A stretch of 64,000 nucleotides of DNA from Hawksworthiomyces lignivorus (taxonomy: Eukaryota > Ascomycota > Sordariomycetes > Ophiostomatales > Ophiostomataceae), in contig NTMA01000103.1 of assembly GCA_002917075.1 (NCBI GenBank), positions 62,001 through 126,000 of the forward strand, written 5' to 3'. The first letter of the stretch is position 1. Each line of letters starts with the position of its first letter. Positions 1-9,986 of the stretch are shown here, piece by piece. A program made the position numbers and the translations under genes. The notes under the pieces were generated by a model, which saw only the letters and a program-made list of their open reading frames with translations, had not been told where the DNA came from and did not search any database.

Positions 1-659
1 GCGATTCACTACAACGGCGGCTCCAAATGGCACTGGAAGATACCAGGGAGGGCGATATTTGTGGCAAGTCAGCGAACGAAGATATTTCCGCTCGGGTGCC
101 GCTTATCTGGAAAGCATACTCGCCTTGGGGTAGCTTCATATTTCGGTTACAGAAAGACTGAGAGCTCTTGATGAGATGCAGTTGAAATAGAGCAGACTAC
201 TCTACAAATTGTCAGCATAGCAGATGTTTATACTACTCAACCCTGGATGCCAATTGTCCAGATGATAAGACTACAAACTGAAGCATTCCTCTACTTGCTA
301 CCGTAAATAGCACAACAAGAGGTTTTCTTGGCTCAAATCGCTCACGTGTTTATGTATGGCTAATCTCTTGCATATTAGGAGATTTAGTTCCTTGCCCCTG
401 TTTGATGGTAAAGGTGGTAAGTAGAACATCGTTGTGGTATTTCTTTCATTACTCTAGCCGACATCTGCAATAAATAATTTATCCAACCAGAACTGCAGTT
501 TCCACATAAGTCAAAGGAGTCCAATACGATTTTGATTTTCCAAAACTCTTCCATAGTGATGCTTTTTGATTTCCAAACGACCAGTCCTTTACTTAATATT
601 GTCAAAAGGTTACCGCAAATGAAAAAAGAGATGTAACTTGAAAGACAAATATCGGACAG
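1..659. other. Gene-free 3' flank
   Basis: AT-rich sequence downstream of the minus-strand fusion gene. A 73-codon minus-strand ORF (384-605) has no recognisable motif and biased, non-coding-like composition. I see no gene here. Confidence 0.6.
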
Positions 660-3600
660 TTAGGCTGCCTTCTCCTCTAGAGAGCAAATGCGTGACACAT
701 TCTCCTGCGCCTTGAAAGATGCATAGTACTTGGCCAAGGCGGTAAATCCTAGCCGAGCAAGGACTGGCACCGAACGAGTGTCTTCTTGGTCACTGTCGCC
801 GCCGAGTGCGTGGCATATGCTGTGCAGCACAGGCCAGACAACATAGTCGACAACAGAAGGATTGGAAACAGTTCCACCAGAAATATACCTAATAGATTCT
901 TTGTCGCTATCTTTCTTGCTGCCTTGCAGCTCAGCAAAGCTATTCCAAGTAGACAGTTCATCCTTCAGAACCTTAGGCAGGGAAATTTTTGAATCACTAG
1001 AAGTGTTGCTTGCTACCGTTTCCGCCACATCCCTCCATTTTCCCTGAAGGATCAAAGCCTGCTGCAACCGCGTGTACTTGCATGCAACCTCTGCTTGATT
1101 CTCTACCACTGGTGACGTGCCTTTCAGAGAAGCGCCGTAGACCGCATCTAGATAAAGGAGAATGGCCAAAAGGCCCTCTGCAGCTGATCGGTCAGGGTCC
1201 TTGTCGACAAATCGGATAGAGATGTCAAGAGGCGAAGTGTTCAAAGTTGCTGCATTAGCAACATGCATAGAAGCGGTAGCCTTATCCTTCTTTTCAACGA
1301 CTGAAGAAGGTGCACCTATGCTACCCTTGGCGTAGGTGATGCCTAACTCAGCCAGGAGCAATTGGACACTCATATTCGCAACGGCATCGGAACTGGCAAA
1401 GAAACGGGGTGAGTTGCTCATATGCAATACATCAAATCCTCCGCCATAGTGCTTTGTCCAGTCGAATGTTGAACTGTGGTTCTCCGCGCCAAAAGCCTGC
1501 AGCATGCGAATAGCTTCGTCTGACTGTCCATTGATAACGGGGCGTGCAGTATCAGGCGTTTTGCTAACAGCGCCCTGCCCCCAAATTACCGTTTGGTCGT
1601 GGTTTAGGAACGTGCCAATCTGGCGGAATGTCAGGCTAATGCGACCGCCACCGAAGGCCAGCTCGGCCGGCGTCTTCTCACGGTCCATGCGCTTGTCTTG
1701 GCGGATGGCATGCAACCATCGCATATTCGTTTGGAGTCCCATACGACACAGTGAATTGTGGGGCAGCTGAACGCGGATGGTTTGGCGCTTCTTTGCATCG
1801 ACCGTCTCTTCTGTCTTTTCGGCCTGTTGAGCAACTTCAGTGCTGCCGGAATTGGCACTTTCCGCTTCTCTCTTCAGCGAGGGGTCCTTATCCACTCGCT
1901 TTGTGCGGAATATCATAGTTCGCTCTGCACCAAGACTCACGTTGCACACATATGAGCCTTGCACAATGTCTAGTGTCTTGTCGCTATGTTCAGAAATATA
2001 ATCGTTGCTAGTACGATAGAGCTGGATCAATACGTGGTTGAGTGGATGCCCTACGACCTTTTCAACCTCTCCCTTGATCTGGAGGACCGTTGGAGTGAAG
2101 GGTTCGAGCGGTGGAGACTCGTCAGCAGGATGGCGATAGATGGGGATGCTGCCCTTATTGCCGACCTCGCCTTGCACACAGACGAGCCTTGGGACCTCAC
2201 CTCCCTGGTGTGACATTCGAAGCCAATGAACTTCACTCTGCAGACGTTCATAAATTCCTTCCTCGATAGATTGGGGTAGGATATTATGGTAGATGATTGT
2301 GTCGCCTTCGCATATGGGCTCTGTGGCAGCAGGCTGTTTTTTTGCGGTCACTTTCACCGGAGGTGTGTCAGAGTCCTCATCCAGTACTTCACTTGCATTC
2401 TCATCCATTCCCTTCGTAGACTCCGCAAGTGAAGCACCACCTTCATCGGCCAACAGAGGCGCATCAATAGGGCCAGCAGCCGTAGCTGAAACAGACCTGG
2501 TTGAGCCAGTCCGCTTTGAAGTAGTCTCACCTGATTCTACCGAATCCATCTTCGTTTGCGAGATAGCTTGTGGAGGAATACTTTTTTCTGTCACAGTAGC
2601 AGAAGCCGTGTCAGCGGAAGTAGCAGTAACAGTCAAACCCTGCTGGCTCGAATGCGATTTTTGCTGCTGGTACTGTTCTCTCGCCACTGCACTCGCCTTG
2701 GCAGCGTCCTGGAGATGTCTTTTAATGTCATTTGGCGTGCGCATCGAGCGCAACCGAGAGTATTCCAGATACTTCTCTTTTCGCGAAGGCAGCACGAGGG
2801 ATGACAGAAATGAGTCATCGGTGTCAGCTTGGCCATCATCAGGCGTAATTTCTCCTGGATCGAGGTCCAATGAAGTGGAAGAAGCAGCTGCCGACCTGTT
2901 AACGGCAACTTCTGAGTGGCTTCTAGGCGCTGCGGGCGTCACCACGGATTGTAGCGGCTGTGTCGCTTTCGGGTCGAGTTCGGGGATAATTTTAGCTGTG
3001 GGAGACGGACGACTTAGTGCCGAGTTTTCACTAGTAGGCGAAGGTACGGGCCGGCTGCCGCTGTCCTTTTGCTTTTGCTTTTCTTTTTCTTTTCCTTTTC
3101 CTTTTTCTTGCGCAATTTCTTCTTTAAGCTCTGGAATTTTAGTACGTACGGGTAGGCCCCCCCCTGAGCCACCATCTCCGCCACCGCTACTGCTGATCGC
3201 AACCGGTCCAGTTGCTGCTTGTTTTGCTGATCCGCGAGCCCTCGGAGGCCCGCTGCTGGTTGCTGTTATGGCGGCAATGGCGGCGGCAAAATCGTTGCCA
3301 GCAGGTTTCTCGCCGGTAGAGGACTGTGATGCCATAGACTCCAGCACATGCTCGGCCAGCAGAGTGTCGCAGCCGGTGAGTTGGACGAGGCTACTGAGGG
3401 CATTGCCGTGCCGCTGGGCGCTTCGGTAACCGCAGCAGTCCTCAATAATGGTCAAAGTCAGGCCGTGGCGGGCAGCGTCTAGTGCAGTGGCGTAGATGCT
3501 GATATTGGTAAGAGCACCGCAAATGAATAGCTCCGTGACGAAACGCGTACGGAGGCGCATGAGAAGCTGGGTGGATTCAAAAGCTGAGTAGTGGGACTTG

Positions 3601-4112
3601 GTGAGGACGATATCCTGGTGGCTATCGACAGAAGCGGCAACAGATGGCGCCAACTCGGTACCAAATGTTCCTGGAATCAACATTTGTTGGGGCTGCTGCT
3701 GCTGCTGCTGTCGCCTATCGGATTGAGCCGAACCTCCAACGCTTAGGAATGCCTCCAGATCAGCATCCTGGTCTTCACTTAATGGTTCAGACGTGCGCCG
3801 CCTTCCTCTAGAGGAGCTCTGAGCAGAATCTGCTAATCCAGGAAGCTGTGGCGCAGATGTAGTAACGATGTGTGATTGAGCCGAAGAGCGATATGAGTCG
3901 AACTGGCTTCGAACCCAGAATATATCTCCAGAACCGGACTCCCGGAATGCTTTGGCAACATTCAAAATTCGGTCGACAAAGCCTTCGGGTGTCGTGACGG
4001 GCAGTGCACCATCTGAAGACAAGAATTCATTCTGGAGATCGAGGACTAGCAGAGCCTTTCTTGTTCGGAGGGCCGGGAAGTTGGCTAGGTCGATCGGAAG
4101 AGTAGGCGGCAT
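660..4112 (-). CDS. Isochorismatase / AlkB-like dioxygenase / GST-like three-domain fusion protein
   Basis: A single uninterrupted ORF of 1150 codons. Residues about 18-260 form an isochorismatase-type hydrolase domain: Asp25 in VLDLQNEF, Lys172 in LTKSHYSAF, and the nucleophile-loop position is Ser205 (ALTNISIYATALDA) instead of the usual Cys. Residues 260-590 are a low-complexity linker with a poly-Q run (135-140) and Lys/Glu-rich repeats. Residues about 600-835 are an AlkB-type Fe(II)/2-oxoglutarate oxygenase: HSD (His709, Asp711), distal His801 and the 2OG-binding RISLTFR (824-830), which matches the RxNxTxR signature of AlkB with Ser for Asn. Residues about 885-1150 resemble a glutathione-S-transferase-like region (ANMSVQLLLAELGI). 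AlkB enzymes remove alkyl groups from nucleic acids or proteins; the substrate here is unknown. The metal and 2OG ligands are intact, so the oxygenase is probably active. The Ser also occurs in true isochorismatases such as PhzD, so that half may be active too. The GST assignment is the weakest. Confidence 0.85.
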   Translation of the reverse strand: MPPTLPIDLANFPALRTRKALLVLDLQNEFLSSDGALPVTTPEGFVDRILNVAKAFRESGSGDIFWVRSQFDSYRSSAQSHIVTTSAPQLPGLADSAQSSSRGRRRTSEPLSEDQDADLEAFLSVGGSAQSDRRQQQQQQPQQMLIPGTFGTELAPSVAASVDSHQDIVLTKSHYSAFESTQLLMRLRTRFVTELFICGALTNISIYATALDAARHGLTLTIIEDCCGYRSAQRHGNALSSLVQLTGCDTLLAEHVLESMASQSSTGEKPAGNDFAAAIAAITATSSGPPRARGSAKQAATGPVAISSSGGGDGGSGGGLPVRTKIPELKEEIAQEKGKGKEKEKQKQKDSGSRPVPSPTSENSALSRPSPTAKIIPELDPKATQPLQSVVTPAAPRSHSEVAVNRSAAASSTSLDLDPGEITPDDGQADTDDSFLSSLVLPSRKEKYLEYSRLRSMRTPNDIKRHLQDAAKASAVAREQYQQQKSHSSQQGLTVTATSADTASATVTEKSIPPQAISQTKMDSVESGETTSKRTGSTRSVSATAAGPIDAPLLADEGGASLAESTKGMDENASEVLDEDSDTPPVKVTAKKQPAATEPICEGDTIIYHNILPQSIEEGIYERLQSEVHWLRMSHQGGEVPRLVCVQGEVGNKGSIPIYRHPADESPPLEPFTPTVLQIKGEVEKVVGHPLNHVLIQLYRTSNDYISEHSDKTLDIVQGSYVCNVSLGAERTMIFRTKRVDKDPSLKREAESANSGSTEVAQQAEKTEETVDAKKRQTIRVQLPHNSLCRMGLQTNMRWLHAIRQDKRMDREKTPAELAFGGGRISLTFRQIGTFLNHDQTVIWGQGAVSKTPDTARPVINGQSDEAIRMLQAFGAENHSSTFDWTKHYGGGFDVLHMSNSPRFFASSDAVANMSVQLLLAELGITYAKGSIGAPSSVVEKKDKATASMHVANAATLNTSPLDISIRFVDKDPDRSAAEGLLAILLYLDAVYGASLKGTSPVVENQAEVACKYTRLQQALILQGKWRDVAETVASNTSSDSKISLPKVLKDELSTWNSFAELQGSKKDSDKESIRYISGGTVSNPSVVDYVVWPVLHSICHALGGDSDQEDTRSVPVLARLGFTALAKYYASFKAQENVSRICSLEEKAA
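3693..3712 (-). repeat. CAG/CTG trinucleotide run inside the fusion gene
   Basis: CTG units on the plus strand encode the poly-Gln stretch near residue 137 of the fusion protein. It sits between the first (Asp) and second (Lys) catalytic-position residues of the isochorismatase domain, in what must be a surface insertion. Confidence 0.7.
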
Positions 4113-5136
4113 TGTGAAATAGCAAAAAGTAACAAAACTTGAAAAAAAAAAAAAGACGGAAGTCCAAGAGGAAAGGCCGCGCCTTTTTATTAAGCCATGT
4201 GTGAACGAGTACTAAAAACCTGCATCCGGCATATCAAGAAATAAAAAACACGCATGTAGAGTAACACAAAACGGCGTGTAGTTTAATGGCCTCACAAAAC
4301 GAAGCACGCTGGAGAGAAGAACAAATTTGAGAAAACTGGTGACTATGTGGGTAGTAGAACCTGTATATCCGAAGACAGCCAGCCAAGAAGGGTGCAGCAT
4401 GCGAGAAGATGAAGAGCTCCGGTAAAGACGGCTAGAAAGGTCAAGTATATCGGCTTTGGACTTGTAGAACTGGTGAAAGTCCAGCGCTGAGAGGAGAGAA
4501 GACAAGATCAGACGAAACGAGGCTTAGGGATGCGCTGTTGGTGGTCTTTTGCACGCTTGCGTTGGGAGAGAGGATGAGAAAAGAAGAGAAAAATAGAAGG
4601 CACAGGGGGGAGATACGAGTATAAAGCGGGAAGAAAGAGATAAATCTGATGAGATACAAACGAAAAAACGAGAAGAGATACGAAAAAGGGATGGAACGAA
4701 ACCCATAGGATGCTTGTCGGAGAAAGAAAGCACAGATGTGGAAGACAGAAGTGAAGTGGTATGCTTAACTGTGGTCCGGGATTCGCGAACTCTGATGACG
4801 CTTTCTCCCCTCCATTGAGTTGTGACGCTTCAGCGATTGGAGCAGCTATTGCTGAGTTCGTCCAGTTTCCCACTGTATATTGTAACTACTTCCGCCTGGA
4901 ATGATTTTGGCTAGAACTTATCTTCGTGTCTCATCTCTCGCTCATATCGCTTTTGACCTCTTGCGACAAGATAACCCATGATCCCACAGCAGAAGAAACG
5001 ATGCTAGCGGTCCTCCCTAAAATAGTTGATTCTTTTGGGGTCGTTTTCCCGCACCTCCACCGTGCACTTTTGTCTTTTTTATTGAACTTTTTTCTGATTG
5101 TTGACGAGTTGAGCTACTCTTTCTGGTTCTCCTCTT

Positions 5137-5159
5137 GGGGGGGGGGGGGGGGGGGGGGG
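5137..5159 (+). repeat. G23 homopolymer
   Basis: Twenty-three consecutive G residues in non-coding sequence. Runs of G this long are rare in ascomycete DNA and are prone to slippage and miscalling, so the exact length is unreliable. Confidence 0.9.
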
Positions 5160-6048
5160 TGTGATCGACGACGCGGGCAAGCAAACCCTGGCGGTTGGAG
5201 TTGAAGTGGAGCCTGTACTCTTTCGATGGTGGGGTGGTTGTCTCTTGCGAAGCATACCCAAGACTCGGCGTTCTCGTACAAGTAACTCCTACGACGTGCA
5301 GATCGAGAAAATGAATAATAAGCATATGCGTTCTTGAGGAATGCACGCGCAATGAGGTAAGATTACCAGTAAACGTCGACCGTTATGTCTTGCCCTGCAG
5401 GGACGTAAGGAACATGCGCCTTTTTTGCCTCTTCTCATTTGTTTGCCGTTCACTTTAGTATCGTTGTTTTGGTGGTTCTCATCTTCAGAGAGTCAGGCCC
5501 TTGATCTTCCTCTTCTTCTTTGATCGGTGACCGAAAAGGGCACCATCTGGACTTCGTTCTCCCCGTTGTCACTGGGGCCTTCTCTCAGCAGTTCACTTTT
5601 TTGTTCTTCAGTTGTCGCTATATTGTCCACGTAAGTGCCCAATGGGCTGGACGCTATGAGAGAGGGAATCTCGACACATGTGATTGCTTTTCACCTTACC
5701 GATATTTTCCCGCCTACCTATGTTTTACATAGTCACCGAGTCTTGCAGACTGAGACCGAACATTTTCCATGTACTTATTCCATTAAAAATTACAGTGCCG
5801 CAATAGGCTACTCAGATCAATTTTGTGCTACTGGTGCGATTGGTGCCTATGACATCTATGTTCCCCATGGCAAACACAGTCGCACTCTCGTCAATCGTCT
5901 CGACACAACTTCTTCGTTCATAGCTTGCTTTTCTTTTCGCATTAGCGTGGATCAGATGCGGCAGGGTCTGGGGGCAGGAATCCAAGCCAATAAGGCCACC
6001 TGTGGGCTCGCTCCCACCCCTGCTCATTAGGGCTCTGTCCATCAATGT

Positions 6049-6050
<2 letters not shown>

Positions 6051-6080
<30 letters not shown>
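6051..6080 (+). repeat. T30 homopolymer at the 5' edge of the scytalone dehydratase exon
   Basis: Thirty consecutive T residues. About 50 bases of intron-like sequence with a CTGAC branch motif separate it from the exon at 6132. No scytalone dehydratase homology is visible upstream of it. Confidence 0.9.
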
Positions 6081-6081
<1 letters not shown>

Positions 6082-6131
6082 GCTGCCTCTTCGCTTATAT
6101 CCTCGTTGTCTGTACTGACTTAATCGTCAAG

Positions 6132-6539
6132 ATCGACTACCGCTCATTCCTCAATAAACTCTGGGAGGATATGCCCGCCGAGGAGTACATCACTATGGTC
6201 TCCGACAGGAATGTCCTCGGCAATCCCCTGCTGCGCACCCAGCACTTTTTCGGCCAGTCCCGCTGGCAACGCGTCTCCGACACCGAGGTCGTTGGCTACC
6301 ACCAGCTCCGTGTGCCCCACCAGGTCTACAAGGATGCCTCTCTCTCCGAAGTCGCCGTCAAGGGCCACGCCCACTCCGCCAACACTCACTGGTACCGCAA
6401 GGTAGACGGCGTCTGGAAGTTTGCCGGTCTCTGCCCCGAGATCCGCTGGTTCGAGTACGACTTCGACAAGGTCTTTGCCACAGGCCGTGACCAGTACGGC
6501 GATGAGGCAGCGCAGAAGGAGGTGACGGCTAGCGCATAG
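6132..6539 (+). pseudogene. Scytalone dehydratase, 3' exon only (5' part missing)
   Basis: Scytalone dehydratase converts scytalone to 1,3,8-trihydroxynaphthalene, and vermelone to 1,8-DHN, in DHN-melanin synthesis. The exon encodes 135 residues starting IDYRSFLNKLWEDMPAEE. It is preceded by an acceptor (CTGAC branch, then TCAAG) joining to an expected Lys codon. Family residues present by alignment to the Magnaporthe enzyme (from memory): Tyr50 in IDYRS, His85 in TQHFFG, His110 in PHQVYKD, Ser129 and Asn131 in HAHSANTHW. The roughly 48 N-terminal residues, which carry the Tyr30/Asp31 pair, should be in an upstream exon, and I cannot find one between 4113 and 6050. An ATG at 6171 would give only 122 residues and lose Tyr50. 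Either the gene is 5'-truncated, or exon 1 has diverged or been displaced. The remaining exon has no frameshift or stop, so loss would be recent or a replacement N-terminus exists. No PKS or reductase of the pathway is adjacent. Confidence 0.7.
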
Positions 6540-7034
6540 GATTGAAATTCCTATACAAGAGGGATATCTGCTTTAATTTGGAGCATGGGATTTCATGTGA
6601 TTACCTCGGTACCCGAAGGGGTCTTTTTTTTTTCTGGCGTTTAGGGAGCAGTGCATGCCATGTTTTTATTATTCACATCGTCGGTCAAAAATATCATTTT
6701 TGCTTGACCATGAGTCTTTTGTATCAAAAAGAAGTCAATTTTTTCAGCTCATTATTTCGACTGAAATGAAACTAGCTACGATAATTACTTATGCGAAATC
6801 TTATTTCTGGCTTTATAACGAAATGATTTTAATTATGGCGTCATGTGATAGCATGGAAAATCGTTGCGTCTCAAACGGAGGGATCTTTAAGATATATAAT
6901 TAAGTAAGGGTGTCAGCCCTTTATTAAACTTAGAACTATGGCAGTAAAATGGCATGGTAAAAATCCGATATCGAGAAAGCGGCGCAGAAAAGGAGAATTT
7001 TGGAAAACACGAGCAAATCGGCCACACAAGCGCA
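6540..7034. other. Intergenic, AT-rich
   Basis: Convergent 3' ends of the scytalone dehydratase exon (plus) and the GPI-protein gene (minus). Small ORFs have no motif. I see nothing else. Confidence 0.6.
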
Positions 7035-7839
7035 CTAAAAACCACAGAAATTCACGGCAATACTAGCAGTAACTGCTACGACGAGCGCGCTCAGAGCAGC
7101 AGGGATGTGCTGGGCAGCGTCTCCGCTGGCAGGTTTGGCCGTCGCAGATGTCTTGTTAGCCGCCACTGTGGCCGTGCTCGTAACATGCGTCGTACTCTCT
7201 GGCGAGGTAGACGTGCTGACCACGGCGCTGCTGCTTGTGGCGGTGGTCGATGCGCCGGTGATTGTTGGAGCTGCTGTTACGCTAGTGGCGGTGTCAGTCG
7301 TCGCGGATATCTGACCGGTACTGGTGCTCGTAGACCCAGTGGTAGGAGCCGAGCCGGTAGTAGAGGTGCTAACTGCGGCACCGCCCACAATTTGAAATGG
7401 ATTCGAATATTGGAAGTGAGAATTGTCAGAGTCCAGCGTGATGTTGATGCCGTAAACGGGTTCGGAGCCGAGACTAGAATCTACCGACCAATGAAATTGG
7501 AGGGCGTCGTTGTTGACATCTTATTCCGTCAGCAAAAGAAGAGCAAATTGTAAACGAAGAGCCTTGGGGTTTGGGATAGGGCTGGCACCTACGACCAAGG
7601 GCGACAATGGGACTCAGGTTATCTGTAGACTTTCCGCCAACGAGAGTAATTGTGATAGGACCCGTTGGCGTGTCTGGCTTTATCAGCGACCAAGTTATAG
7701 TGTAAGTCTGGCCAACTGGAATCTTTTCGTTTTTTAGAGGATGGTCCACAGAATCAAAGTTGGGATCCGGATTCTGAGCATATGCTAACCGACCAGCCAA
7801 ACTGGCAAGGGCCGCGAGCGTGGTGGTCAATGAGTACAT
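7035..7839 (-). CDS. GPI-anchored Ser/Thr-rich cell-wall protein with Kre9/Knh1-like N-terminal domain
   Basis: Two exons, 7839-7593 and 7519-7035. The intron has a GTAGGT donor, a TTGCTGAC branch and an AATAAG acceptor, and splicing restores one frame of 243 residues. A signal peptide (MYSLTTTLAALASLAGRLAYA) is followed by a Kre9/Knh1-type beta domain of about 90 residues: VGQTYTITW near the start, then across the junction VNNDALQFHWSVDSSLG and YGINITLD. A roughly 90-residue Ser/Thr/Ala-rich region follows, likely O-mannosylated. The C-terminus is hydrophobic (AALSALVVAVTASIAVNFCGF) after small residues (SGDAA), typical of a GPI-attachment signal. It most likely sits in the plasma membrane or wall and has a structural role; no catalytic motif is visible. 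Read without the intron, the two halves look like unrelated ORFs. Confidence 0.85.
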
Positions 7840-9986
7840 AATGATATGGGAAATAAGTAAAGTGAGAGTGAATTGTAATCTAGTTCTGTAGATTTCACTA
7901 GAAGAATTATAGTTTTCAAGATATCGAATGATGCAAATGTGAAAAGGGAAAATTTTTGAGTCTGAACGGCCAGTGTGAAAGACGGTGGATGAAAAATCAA
8001 AGAAAAGGGGCAGAATATCTGGGTGCTATCAAACAGATCAAGTGAAAATATGACTGCCAGGGGAAAGCATATAAGGCATAGAAGAAGGGCGAGAGGGAAG
8101 ATCGTGGAGACTTGCGTTTTTCTTATACACATTCTCATTTCTTCTCCAGATACCTCCTCTAAGGCGGCACTTTTCTTTTCTATTTCAATTCCCTCTTCAT
8201 GGCTCATATATTTTACTCTATACCACACGTCGAATGCCGTGGAGGATTCTCTATTATGCATATTCTCCCTTGATTCTTTATTTTTTTTATTTTACCTGTG
8301 GCAGTACATCTGTATAAGCTAATATGGGCACATCTCCGCATCGTTGTCGCAAAGGATTCGTAGAGCGTCTCTAGAGGGCCAGTGACATGAGCGTAAAGCA
8401 TAGTACGTGTCGTACAATTGACTTTTCCAATTGCGTTCTTTCCTTTTTTGCTCGCTGAAAGTGAAGCCTAGATGCTCAATTTACACAAGTGTGGCACAGT
8501 TAAATGCCAGAAAAAAACGCCTTGCTATTGGCATAAATGAAACGCAGAGCCAACAGGACAAGGAGCCGAACAAAATAAAGTTAAATGAAGTCAGGAGAGG
8601 AGAAGAGTGAGAACGATAATGTGAGAAGCCAGACAGAAAGAATGCCACAAAGCGAAAAGCGGCACGGGGTGAGAAAAGAGTCATTTCAAAACAGCCTGGC
8701 CATACCAAGAGGAGGGCTCTGATACATCTTGCCTACCGAATTTATCCAGTAGGAATGGCCTGTAACCCCAAGAATCGCATCATCGTTACTCACTTTTTCC
8801 TTTTTTTCTGCTCTTCTGGATCGCTCGAATCATTTCCCCGTCCCGGTTCTTTGCGCGGAGGCGCCAGTAATATATGCACAACCACATTAATATATGGTGT
8901 GGCTGGGGACTTTTTGTTGCCAATTCTGATAATATGTATCACGGTCTTAAAAAGGCACACCCATCTGCCGCAATTTCTTATTGTCCAGTTGTCTGTTGGT
9001 TATGCATTCCCGGACTAACAGTCGAGGAAATATATGGATGCTATTTCTAAATAACTTTTACTGATATTGACTGAGTTGAACATAAGGTGTGTCTCGGACA
9101 AAGGGGCTGGCGGGAGCCTAGTATCGTCATGGCCATCAAGAATCAGCCTCGTCGGACCCTGACGCATCTCCACTCACCTGTATTCTAGGCCTTTCGCTAT
9201 TTTGACGAGACAAGACACGTTCATGCGATATAGAGATGCCACTTGTGGAGATATGAAAAGGGATTTGGCAGAGTGATTTGGAGAAAAGGTAGCACACGTG
9301 AGCAACGCTGTAAGGTCCGGGTAAGAAATATGTAACACGGCCGATCATGCAAAAAGGGCGGCAGCACCCGCTTCGTTAGAAGTTGGCTTTTCTGAAAACG
9401 GATACACTCTCTCGATTTGTGTGCTTTGCATCTCTAGAGGGAGGCTCCGGAAGTGAAGTGGATTAACCAATCCGAGTTGTCTCGATCGTCCTTTTACGTG
9501 GGGGGGCTCTTGTTGATGATAGCAGAGAAGTAAGGGAATTATTGAGTTCAATGGAGAATTTATGATGAATCCAATGAGTGAAACTGCCGTCAGATATACT
9601 GTACATATGTAGCACTATGAGCATGGCTTGTTTTCATACAACCTACTTCGAATTATGGTTTAGCGTTGAAATCACTGCGGCTGGCGATTCAGGTGGGTAT
9701 CATTAGCGCAGTAAGCTAAGAGAAGAGCGCTAAAAGCTTGACAGCTTGAAAGTTACGTGGAATTTGTTACCTGTTGCCGGGCCGGAGTTTTTCCGTATAC
9801 CTAGCAACCCGAGACGAAGCCGACGCTGGCCACAGCTGCACCGTCTTTCCGCTCGGCGCCCCGAACGAGCCATGAGACGCCAGCCATATTGCCAACACTT
9901 CTGCCAACTGGTAATAGTGAATGAGCACACGCTAATCTGTTGTCACTGACGCTTAGGGGAAACCGAGGCTAAGGGCACGTCTAATT
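7840..9986. other. Intergenic, shared upstream region of two divergent genes
   Basis: About 2.1 kb between the GPI-protein gene (minus) and MDM10 (plus). Small ORFs (7827-8261, 8481-8708, 8755-9018, 9136-9551, 9730-9949) have no recognisable domains. I see no RNA gene or transposon. Confidence 0.6.

Larger units (their letters stand above)
4113..6131. other. 2-kb gene-free stretch upstream of two genes
   Basis: Promoter side of the minus-strand fusion gene and the region where the 5' exon of the scytalone dehydratase should lie. ORFs at 4212-4873, 5017-5352, 5520-5732 and 5635-6030 show no family motifs. I searched the plus strand for the conserved WADSYD-type first exon of scytalone dehydratase and did not find it. 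The stretch holds a 23-base G run and a 30-base T run. Confidence 0.6.

Noticed and set aside
2293..3429. 378-residue plus-strand ORF
   Set aside because: It lies antisense inside the fusion gene and mirrors its low-complexity linker; composition is Ser/Ala/Phe-rich with no motif.
4644..4668. Hammerhead-like CTGATGAG...CGAAA
   Set aside because: The bases between the two motifs cannot pair as stem II, and no stem I/III partners or cleavage site were found.
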